A stretch of DNA of 64,000 nt, taken from assembly GCA_009667805.1 (NCBI GenBank), contig CM019063.1, positions 58,016,881-58,080,880 on the forward strand, written 5' to 3'. A program made the position numbers and the translations under genes. The stretch is from Leptobrachium leishanense. Its lineage: Eukaryota; Chordata; Amphibia; Anura; Megophryidae. This document shows positions 54,126-63,213 of the stretch, piece after piece. The notes beneath the pieces are model-generated. The model was not told the DNA's origin, searched no databases, and saw only the letters and a list, made by a program, of their open reading frames with translations. Position 1 is the stretch's first letter. Every line of letters begins with the position of its first letter.

Positions 54126-55700
54126 ACCAGTGGTTCCCAACTCCGGCCTTCAGGTTCCTGTCACGGCCCCCCAACGGTGGCGGTGCAAGAAACCACATAC
54201 CGGTGCTGCCCCATTGTGAACTCCAGGGCAGCACCTTTCCTACATGGCTCTGCTTCATCTCAGCACCTTTGAAGACTATACAGGTGTGTCTCATCAGTCT
54301 CAGGACTTACCTATTTATTGTAGCTGCGCTCTTCCCAAGATGCTTCTGCATCATTCAGTGCTCAGCTCTTCTGAGTGGAAGCTACCGGAGACCTACCTGA
54401 CCCTGCTATTCTGACCAACTCAGCTTTACCACAAATACCCCTTGCTGTTTACCACAGACTCCTTGCTGTTTACCACAGAGACTCCTTCCTGTTCACCTCA
54501 GAGACTCCTTGCTGTCTACCACGGAAGACCCCTTGCTATTTACCACAGAGACCATTGCCCTGCATCTCATGAAATCTGCCCTTTTCCTGTCATACCTGTG
54601 TCTGTTGTTTTGTGTCTCCTGGTAAGTCTCCTAGTGTTTCCCTCAGTGTCTGTGATCCTGTCTTTAGTTTGCCCTAGCTTATGTTTCTCACCTTTGCCTC
54701 TTCCTAGTCAGCCCCATTCCTGGCTCGCCCCTCCAGTAAGTTATTGCTGTGTTTATCTGTGCTCATTACTAATAAACCCCTGCTTAAGACAACCACCTGT
54801 GTTTCTGAGTTTCACTGCATACGTGGGCTCATACCCTCGCCCCCTCATACCTTGAGCAATACAGTCTGTCACGGTACTACCTCGTTCTCTCCTCATGCTG
54901 GGCTTGTTACTTGGTCCTCCATATCTCCCCCACACATGGCAGAGCCCCCCTGTTATTCAATAACACGGAGCGTCCCATATTAGGTCTTCTCTAATAGCGA
55001 TCGTACTGGGTATGTGCGTGTGGCCGCATCGCCGCTGATGTCATCTTCCTGCGCCCTTACCTGGAACTCAGCTGACAGGCAGCACACTGTCTACAGATCC
55101 TATTATTTTTTTTTGAGAAAGTATTTTACCAGGAAGGATACATTGAGATTTCTCTCGTTTTCAAGTATGTCCTGGGTGGTGAGTATGTACTGTTAGGTGT
55201 CTTGTCCAAGGACACTTACTGGAGAGGTGCTCTGGCCGGGATCGAACCCATGACTCCACAGGCTCTCTCCATGCAGAGCGGTGATTTTACCTCTACTCCA
55301 CCCAATTGATTGGAGAGGTCCAGCAAAAAAGCACAGAAACACGGTGAGTCAGTGTTCGTTTATTGTTCTCTCTTACTCGAGCTGTCTATCCCATTATCCC
55401 TGAATATCTATCCTGGATACCTATTGCTGAATATTGTTTACTATTTAACCACATCTATACTGAATTCCTGTTGCCAAACTCTGCTGGTTATTTAACCACG
55501 TCTATGCTGGATACCTGTTGCTGAACTTTGCTTATCATTTAACCAATTATATATATATATATCTCTATGTCTACCCCATTGCTTATGCATTGCTGAGCTG
55601 TCATTACTAGTACATACTTTCTTGCAAGACCATCTCTACTTAACTACTGTTCTTACGCTGCACCTCCTGGATCCTACTCCAAGCCGGACATCACTCCTAC
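54126..55700. mobile_element. LTR-like region with short tandem units and a SINE
   Basis: 54128-54158 starts like a hAT MITE (CAGTGGTTCCCAACTCC). TGTCACGGCCC (54159) and TGTCACGG (54867) resemble LTR starts. Five units of about 27-31 bp around CTCCTTGCTGTTTACCACAG lie at 54440-54560, followed by AATAAACCCC at 54771, as in the LTR at 17948-23743. Three units of about 65 bp (TTTAACCACATCTATACTGA-like) lie at 55395-55545. No matching ends or duplication were found, so the boundaries are tentative. Confidence 0.4.
55106..55308 (-). mobile_element. tRNA-derived SINE, copy 3
   Basis: Complement of the SINE consensus: T-run, ACCAGGAAGGATACATTGAG, GTCCAAGGACACTTACTGGA, GGGATCGAACCCATGACTCC, then CTCTACTCCACCC. 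Confidence 0.82.
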
Positions 55701-55719
55701 AGTTGAGAAAGTGCTGTGC

Positions 55720-56655
55720 ATATTAATTAGCCTTTCATGTTGTGGTTGTATTGAGCTGGCCATTACTCCTGCACGTTTGGTTCCTCTTCATGAACAAGAA
55801 CTTGACACAGTCCCCCAAACAGGTCAGGTTTGCAGAATATCCGAAGAGCAGCACATGTGATAGGATTTGCTGCTCAGTGATTGAAGGATTCAGTCTCCCA
55901 AGGTAATCTTTAAAATCTGGCCTCACAGCATAAGAAGATTTTTCTGTGGTGTGCACAAAGTGGATTTGCCCGTGACCCCAACAGGTGACCTTCCCTTCAC
56001 CTTAAAGCAAATTAGCTTTTTGATTTGCTTTTTCACCACTGACGAAGCGCTAGAGCGGTGCGAAACACATGTGATTTCATTGACTGTGCTATTTTTTTTA
56101 TATATACTATTTAGCTGCTATATTTTTTATTAATTAATAGCTATCTATCAATAAAATATTTTTTGATTTACCCACTGGGCAATGACTTGTCTATTCCTGA
56201 TGCAAGAGGTCAGCAGCATCTGGCTCCAGTCGAGGGGCAGCTTTCTGAAAGGTTGTGCCACACAAACAACGATTTATGCTAGCACCCCTGGAGCGAGTAT
56301 AATGCTCCCAAAGCGGTGAGTTTGATACAATCCATTATATGACATATTAAATTTACGGATCGCACTATTTCGAGAAACATCTCACACAAAAGGATTGTTG
56401 CGGCGGACGGGCGGCCCCAAATAGTCCGTGAGGTGACCATTTGAGAGCTGGCAGCTCTCTTTAAATGTGAGTGTATGAGTTCATTATTTACGACATTTGT
56501 AATACATTGATGATATTATGCTATGTGTATTTTGTTTTTTCTGTTTAAAAACAAACGCTAAATACGGAAAGGGACAGATACCCAACCATTGTACATTTGA
56601 ATCTGCAAATGTTCCCTTGATTATTGTAAGAGTTTGTGTTGGATGTCACGACATT
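55720..56655. other. No gene recognised
   Basis: CACTGACGAAGCGCTAGAGC...GCGAAACACATG near 56037-56073 belongs to a type of sequence also seen near 10955 (ATATGTTTCGCCGGTGAAGA), but no element can be bounded. Confidence 0.35.
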
Positions 56656-56664
56656 TCGGTTATC

Positions 56665-57616
56665 TCCCGTTCGCCGTACTTCGGGGGATCAAATTCCCCG
56701 ACCCTGTGGTGAATTCAGCATTCACCACAGGGTCCGAAGTGCAGGGAAAATCCGCCACAAAAGTGCTGAAATGAAAAAATAAAACCTGCCGCAAAACCAC
56801 CGGCAAACATTGGATCCGATACAATAAGCCGCCAAAAAAAGCCGGCCAGCTCGATTCACCGACCCTGCGTAAATTAAGCAGGGTCCCTGAAGTGCTGCGA
56901 ATCGACCTGCCAAACGAATCGAGAAAACGCAAATCGATCCCAAAAAACTGTCAAATGCATCCGGCGATCCTACTGCAAAGCCGCTGAATCGATTTGAAAA
57001 AAGCCGACGGCTCGCCGAACAGACCGCTGACCAGCCACCAGATAAAGCCGACAAGCCGCCAAACAAGGGTAAAAAACAAATACTGCAACTGTCAAAAGGC
57101 GTTTTAAAAAAACCTACTGCTTAAAAATGCCTGGAAATAATATATGAGGGCCTTTGAATAATAATATAAAGGTCTGTTACCAAAAAAAACCCACCATTTA
57201 AAAAAAATCTGGAAAAAACATTTTGACGAAAAATGCCTAAACAAGTTCTACAAAATAAATAAAGAGACTTTTTGCTGCAAATTAAAAGAATAAACAGTTG
57301 AATAAATATTTAAGAAAAACTGTATTATTTTGTTATAGGATTCAACTGATTAAACCTGTCGACTGAAACCACCGAACATCAGGGCATTTCACTAACATTA
57401 TCTCTGCTGTTCAGTGTCTTTGAATAGATTAACCATTGCTTCTCTATGGGGATTTCACTGCTGCGGAAGATCATTGTATTTACAGTAGCTGGCAATTCGT
57501 CAATATTTGGCGAACTGTCAGCTTTTTAAATAGCCAAGTGGCCATGAAATTGCACTGTACGGGGAAATTCATTGTTTGGTGCAATTTTGGGGCCAACTCG
57601 GTGCTCTCTGAATAAC
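56665..57616. mobile_element. CAGGGTTATTC MITE family, long copy
   Basis: It ends CTCTCTGAATAACCCTG followed by TAA. The interior has GTGAATTCAGCATTCACCAC, GTGCAGGGAAAATCCGCC, GAGACTTTTTGCTGCAAATT and AATAGATTAACCATTGCTTC; the last is the empty site for hAT C. The left end (about 56655, CATTTCGGTTATCTC) is eroded. Confidence 0.65.
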
Positions 57617-57619
57617 CCT

Positions 57620-58165
57620 GTAAGGAAACTGCACAAAACAGTATAGAATGATGATACGTTTGGTTGTTTTCATTCACTTACGGCAATAAAACCATTAGAA
57701 CCCCATTCGAAGAACATAAACATGTTTCCAGTGAACAAAGAAAGGCCCTCTTGTTATGAAAACAATAAAATGTATATATTTAGCTTTAAACCAGTTGAAA
57801 GTCTTTTGATGGAAACTTGCAGATGTGGGCATCGAGCATGGATTCCCGTAGCATTCAATAACACACTTTACACAAGTAGATGATGGATCTTTCATTAAAC
57901 CTAATGGATAAAAATGCTGTAATGAAATGCTCTCATACAAGCATTTAATACTTGTTTCAGAAAAGGTCAAGACTGTCACAGATCGTGATCTTACTATCTG
58001 ACGATCCGCATCACAGCGAGAAACAATCAGCGTAAACAAAAGCACTGGAACTGCAGAAAGTCATTCTCCGAATCTGAAGGCAGAAACATGCGCTACGGGG
58101 AGCTCTTTCCTTGTATAACGACTTTTACAAAAAATCAAATTATTGAAAAGATAAGAAAGAATCCA
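57620..58165. other. No recognised gene or repeat
   Basis: Apparently single-copy sequence without a convincing frame. Confidence 0.4.
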
Positions 58166-58361
58166 CAGTTCAGGGGTCAGCAATCCCAAGGTCAACCTCA
58201 AGATATTTTGAACGGGTGACGGACAAAATCCTCAGCCAGGTTCCCTAATGCCAACATCCCGACGGCCAACTTTCAGACAGAACAAGTGCCGGACATCCCA
58301 ACTTCCCTACACGGCTAACTTCCAGACATCTATAATCCCAGTGGCTAACCCTAATACTAAC

Positions 58362-58965
58362 ACCCTAACCCTAGGATTAAGGGGATTAGGGCTAGGTTTA
58401 GGGGGTTGGGGTTAGGGCTAGGTTTAGGGGGTTATAGATAGGTTTAGGGGGTTAGGGATAGGTTTAAGGGGTTAGGGCTAGGTTTGGGGGGTTAGGGCTA
58501 GGTTTGGGGGGTTAGGGCTAGGTTTAGGGGGTTAGGGCTAGGTTTAGGGGGTTAGGGCTAGGGTTAGGTTTAGGGGGTTAGGGCTAGGTTTAGGGGGTTA
58601 GGGTAAAGGCTAGGATTAGGGGTTAGGGATAGGTTTGGGGTTATGGTTAGGGCTAGGTTTAGAGGGGTTAGGACTAGGTTTAAGGGGTTAGGGCTAGGTT
58701 TGGGGGTTATGGTTAGGGCTAGGTTTAGGGGGTTAGAGTTAGGACTAGGGGGATTAGGGCTAGGTTTAGGGGGATTAAAGCTAAATTTAGGGGGGCTAGG
58801 TTTAGGGGGTTAGGGATAGGGCTAGGTTAAGGGGGTTAGAGTCAGGGCTAGGGTTAGGGCTAGGTTTAGGGAGGTTAGGACTAGGTTTAGGGGGTTAGGG
58901 TTATGGCTAGGTTTAGGGGGGTTAGGGCTATGTTTAGGGGGTTAGGGAGTATGGTTAGAGTTAGC
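58362..58965. repeat. Telomere-like minisatellite, about 20-bp unit
   Basis: Units of GGGTTAGGGCTAGGTTTAGG with many variants. It contains TTAGGG hexamers but is organised as a higher-order unit alternating GGGCTAGG and GTTTAGGG, so it is an interstitial derived repeat rather than a true telomere. Confidence 0.88.
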
Positions 58966-58974
58966 CGCTGGGAT

Positions 58975-59965
58975 TTTGGATGTCTGGAAGTTGGCCGTGA
59001 GGGAGTTGTCTGTGTAGGGAAGTTGGCCGTCAGGGAGTTGTCTGTGTAGGGAAGTTGGCCGTGTAGGGAAGTTGGCCATCAGGGCGTTGTCTGTGTAGGG
59101 AAGTTGGCTGGCAGGGAGTGGTGTGTGTAGGGAAGTTGGCCGTCAGGGAGTTGTCTGTGTAGGGAAGTTGGCCGTGTAGGGAAGTTGGCTGGCAGGGAGT
59201 TGTCTGTGTAGGGAAGTTGGCCATGTAGGGAAGTTGGCCATCAGGGAGTTGTCTGTGTAGGGAAGTTGGCTGGCAGGGAGTTGTCTGTGTAGGGAAGTTG
59301 GCCGTGTAGGGAAGTTGGCTGGCAGGGAGTTGTCTGTGTAGGGAAGTTGGCCGTGTAGGGAAGTTGGCCATCAGGGAGTTGTCTGTGTAGGGAAGTTGGC
59401 TGGCAGGGAGTGGTCTGTGTAGGGAAGTTGGCCGTCAGGGAGTTGTCTGTGTAGGGAAGTTGGCTGGCAGGGAGTTGTCTGTGTAGGGAAGTTGGCCGTG
59501 TAGGGAAGTTGGCTGGCAGGGAGTTGTCTGTGTAGGGAAGTTGGCCGTGTAGGGAAGTTGGCCATCAGGGAGTTGTCTGTGTAGGGAAGTTGGCTGGCAG
59601 GGAGTGGTCTGTGTAGGGAAGTTGGCCGTCAGGGAGTTGTCTGTGTAGGGAAGTTGGCTGGCAGGGAGTTGTCTGTGTAGGGAAGTTGGCAGTCAGGGAG
59701 TTGTCTGTGTAGGGAAGTTGGCTGGCAGGGAGTGGTCTGTGTAGGGAAGCTGGCCGTCAGGGAGTTGTCTGTGTAGGGAAGTTGGCCGTGTAGGGAAGTT
59801 GGCCGTCAGGGAGTTGTCTGTGTAGGGAAGTTGGCCGTCAGGGAGTGGTCTGTGTAGGGAAGTTGGCTGTCAGGGAGTTGTCTGTGTAGGGAAGTTGGCC
59901 GTCAGGGAGTTGTCTGTGTAGGGAAGTTGGCCGTCAGGGAGTTGTCTGTGTAGGGAAGTTGGCCA
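58975..59965. repeat. 32-bp minisatellite, GGGAAGTTGGCCGTCAGGGA
   Basis: Units of GTTGTCTGTGTAGGGAAGTT plus GGCCGTCAGGGA or GGCTGGCAGGGA, with shorter GGCCGTGTAGGGAAGTT half-units interspersed. The order of long, short and GGCTGGC units repeats over about 190-200 bp, suggesting a higher-order repeat. Frames with ANFPTQTTPCQPTSLHRQ-like repeats are by-products. Confidence 0.93.
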
Positions 59966-60119
59966 TCGGGATTTTGGCATTAGGGAACCTGGTTGTAGGG
60001 ATTTCGACCCAAACCCATTTTGAACTACATCTCCCGTGATGCTACGTTATGGTGGCTGAGCCTCATGGGAGATGTGATTCCAAAACATCTGGAGGGCCAT
60101 ATAGGTTGCTGACCCCTGA

Positions 60120-60815
60120 CATAAAGTATCCCATACATATTACCATGCAGCTGTTTTATTTTTAATATTATCCTACCATTCAAATGTTTTCATGTCAGAT
60201 AATGCAGTAGCAGACACGGCAGCCCGAGACGCTGCAAACACAATCTGAGAGCTATTCTGTATCATTGCAAATGAAATTCATTTATTACAAACAAATTCCG
60301 CTTGCATCTGGGCCCCAGAAAGTGCCACCAACGTTTTAGCCCTGTGGGTTTAAAAATGGTTAAGGCACGTCCTAAGGCTGGCCGTCCACTGGCACCTTAT
60401 TTGTGCGATGGTGCAATCATTCAATATTGTGTGAAGTCGTCCGACCGATCCTTCAACATGGAGGTGAATCAGCCCCTCTTTCACTGCATCCGACCACCAT
60501 TGGATGATTTCAGATGATTTTATGCAATTACAACAGATGTGCGATCCTTTCAATTTTCATTAAATTCGTTCAGATGAAATCGTACGATCTGGTTTACATG
60601 AAAAACGATGAATTGTATAGTTAGAGAAGTGATTCAGTGCGAAGCCCATAGGATTCAATGTACGGAAATATTTTCGTTTTTATTCTTTTTTTATTCAGCC
60701 GTTTTATTCTTTTTTAATCCGCAGCAAAATGCCTTTTTATTTTTTTAACTCTTTTAACTTTTTTCTCTCAAACATGTCTTTTCTTTCTCCTCTCTGCAAG
60801 CCGGCTGCATTCAGC
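60120..60815. other. No gene; TTAA-MITE fragment at 60230-60350
   Basis: GGCCCCAGAAAGTGCCACCA and TTTTAGCCCTGTGGG are diverged landmarks of the CCCCTTCACTACC MITE interior. 60540-60730 resembles the CAGGGTTATTC interior only loosely. Confidence 0.4.
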
Positions 60816-60819
60816 GTTG

Positions 60820-60859
60820 CTGTCCCTGGTGCTGAAATATATTTCAGCACCAGGGACAG
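60820..60859. repeat. Perfect 40-nt palindrome
   Basis: CTGTCCCTGGTGCTGAAATA is followed immediately by its exact complement, centred between 60839 and 60840. No loop. Confidence 0.95.
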
Positions 60860-61211
60860 GGGGTCAATCGCAGCCTTTGGGAGGATTTTTTTTTCCCTCG
60901 GCTTTGGCTGTGCCCGAAGGGACTGTCCTTGGTTCTGACTGCAGTAGCTCCTTCTGGTCAGTAGATGGCGACATCTGCCGGTCAAATGGGTTATGTGGGT
61001 TCCGCGCTGTGCAGCGTAGAGCACGATTTTTCTGATTTTTCTGGCCATTGGCTTTATGTAATAATGGAATGGATTCTATTTAAGGCAGGCTATTTAATAC
61101 TTGTGATCCCCTATAAACATGCAGTGCATATACAGCACAGTGAAATTCACACTGCATTATATCAGCAGAAATATGGTGCTAGAAGGTTACATTCACAACC
61201 TCTGTATCTAA

Positions 61212-61590
61212 GGCTAGGGTCAGACGAACGCAGTGCGAACGTGCGTTTACCCGCACTATATGACGGCCGTGGTAGCAGCAAATGACGTACAACGCAGGCC
61301 CACACACGAAGTATGGCCGCACGAAAGTTTGGCCGCGCAACGCAAGCGGCAAACGAACGCATTTTCGCAAGAACGTCGAACCGCTATTACTGACGTACAT
61401 CGTGCGTTGCGTCCGCATAGCGGTGTGTGTGCGTGATTAGGAGACGTCAGACGCTGCTCATGTCTGGCCAACATCACGTCCAGGCACCCAAAGTTTCTTG
61501 GTTTGGATCCGTATGAAATCACGGCCGAAATTGCGCATCGTATGACTTTTTTACAGACGATGCGAAAAATGCGTTCGTCTGACCCTAGCC
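61212..61590. mobile_element. Harbinger-type MITE, copy 6
   Basis: GGCTAGGGTCAGACGAACGC to CGTCTGACCCTAGCC with TAA (61209-61211) at the left and TTA (61591-61593) at the right. At 379 bp it has lost about 48 bp next to the right end (around 61545) compared with the 427-bp copies. Confidence 0.82.
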
Positions 61591-61593
61591 TTA

Positions 61594-62050
61594 GTGTCTC
61601 AGGCTGCAATTGCCACCATCGCTAGCAAATCTCTGGCCCCTATTCCACAGATGCCACAGAAAGACGAACCGTTTTTATTTACCATCGATGTATTAACATA
61701 CTTATTCCTGGGTATGTGCTTTGTTAGCTCCTGGTTTTGGATGGAAGCGCAGGCAGCCTGATGCTTGCAGCAGCACCGTGCGCCACCACCTGCAGGGATC
61801 GGCTCCTGGAGCCCATAGGACTCCATGGAGCCCAGAACGTCCAGCTGCAAGCTCCGTATGAGCCAAAAGTTTGGTTTTTAACATACCTGCAATAAACCTG
61901 CTCTCGGAGATAAGACTGAAGTGTCCGTTCCTTTATTTCTTCGTACATGTTTCCGTACAATGACTTTGTGGATGACACAACTGCTTAGGTCTAGGACCAC
62001 CCACTTCAGCCCATGCCCCCCAAATGAGACAAATAACACACAAGAGACAA
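61594..62050. other. No recognised gene
   Basis: Nothing could be assigned with confidence. Confidence 0.4.
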
Positions 62051-62222
62051 TCATACAGGGTGTCCATAAAGTCTCTTTACAATTTCAAAAATTTATTCCA
62101 AAGTCAAATGAAAAGACAGATAAGTGAAAATTATTACACAATGAGACGTATATATTGAAGTTTTTTTGCCTCATTTAATACACCTCTATATGGGCACCAT
62201 TAGTTGCACGAAGCACATCAAG

Positions 62223-62307
62223 GTTAAATCCAGGTAAAGTATCCATGTAATTGGGCAGACTAGATGGGCCGAAAGGTTCTTATCTGCCGACATTTTTCTA
62301 TGTTTCT
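62223..62307 (+). mobile_element. CR1-like LINE tail inserted in left arm
   Basis: AAATCCAGGTAAAGTATCCA to TTTTTCTATGTTTCT is the 3' end of the CR1-like family. The right arm reads straight through this site, and AAG flanks the insert. Confidence 0.8.
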
Positions 62308-62427
62308 AAGACGGTACTGGATTTCTTGCCATGTTGGCTGTAGCATCCCCTCATCAATGGTGGCAATGGCATCAGTGATCCTCTGCTTTAGATTAGTGAT
62401 GTTCCATACGTTTGTTCCATACACCAT

Positions 62428-62717
62428 CAGGGTTATTCAAAGAGAATCGAAAAGTCACCGCACGTCGGGGACTTTTTGTTCTCTTCAATTCGGTACGATT
62501 TGGCGGTCCCATTTCGGCGACCCTGCGGTGTATTCAGCAAGCACCACAGGGCCGTCGTAGTGCAGGGAAAAGCCGCCGCCGCACTACGGCAGCCCTGTGA
62601 TGCTTGCTGAATACACCGCAGGGTCGCCGAAATGGGACCGCCAAATCGTACCGAATTGAAGAGAACGAAAAGTCACCGAACGTGCGGTGACTTTTCGATT
62701 CTCTTTGAATAACCCTG
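62428..62717. mobile_element. Palindromic CAGGGTTATTC MITE at the fold-back centre
   Basis: It runs from CAGGGTTATTCAAAGAGAAT to ATTCTCTTTGAATAACCCTG with inner pairs GGTCCCATTTCGGCGACC and GGTCGCCGAAATGGGACC. The flanks are inverted (CACCAT at the left, ATGGTG at the right) instead of directly repeated, so it does not look like a simple insertion. Confidence 0.78.
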
Positions 62718-62952
62718 ATGGTGTATGGAACAAAGGTACGGGACATCACTAATCTAAAGCAGAGGATCACTGGTGCCATTGCCACCATTGATGAGGGGAT
62801 GCTACAGCCAACATGGCAAGAAATCCAGCACCGTCTTGATGTGCTTCCTGCAACTAATGGTGCCCATATAGAGGTGTATTAAATGGGGCAAAAAAAACCT
62901 TCAATATATACGTCTCATTTTGTAATAATTTTCACTTATCTGTCTTCTCATT

Positions 62953-63156
62953 TTTTTTTGAGAAAGGATTTTACCAGGAAGGATACATTGAGATTTCTCT
63001 CGTTTTCAAGTATGTCCTGGGTGGCGAGTATGTACCGTTAGGTGTCTTGCCCAAGGACACTTACTGGAGAGGTGCCCTGGCTGGGATCAAACCCATGACT
63101 CCACAGGCTCTCTCCATGCAGAGCGGTGATGTTACCTCTACTCCACCCAGCAGGTA
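62953..63156 (-). mobile_element. tRNA-derived SINE, copy 4, in right arm
   Basis: Complement of the SINE consensus with CATTT on both sides (about 62949 and 63157). The left arm lacks it, so it inserted after the fold-back formed. Confidence 0.82.
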
Positions 63157-63213
63157 CATTTGCCTTTGTAATAAATTTTTGAAATTGTAAAGAGACTTTA
63201 TGGACACCCTGTA

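Larger units (their letters stand above)
58171..60118. mobile_element. hAT-ended unit with inverted arms and two tandem arrays
   Basis: The outer ends are CAGGGGTCAGCAATCCC and GGTTGCTGACCCCTG. Flanking 8-mers (CCACAGTT and ACATAAAG) do not match. Just inside, CCAGGTTCCCTAATGCCAAC at 58236 pairs with a complement ending at 59992 over about 37 bp with two mismatches. Between the arms lie telomere-like and 32-bp repeats. CTACATCTCCCGTGATGC near the right end is typical of small vertebrate hAT MITEs. Confidence 0.65.
62056..63211. mobile_element. Mariner-derived fold-back element
   Basis: The ends CAGGGTGTCCATAAAGTC and GACTTTATGGACACCCTG are flanked by TA (62054-62055 and 63212-63213). The inverted identity covers the whole arms: both carry the transposase-coding segment seen at 15000-15190 (ATCAATGGTGGCAATGG, TTCCATACACCAT). 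Without later insertions the arms are about 290 bp each. The centre (62428-62717) is itself palindromic. There is no complete transposase. Confidence 0.8.

Noticed and set aside
58362..58965. True telomere end
   Set aside because: TTAGGG units are degenerate, organised in a 20-bp higher-order unit, and enclosed on both sides by transposon arms.
58171..60118. Proven hAT insertion with target duplication
   Set aside because: The ends are good, but the flanking 8-mers (CCACAGTT and ACATAAAG) do not match, so I list it only as hAT-ended.
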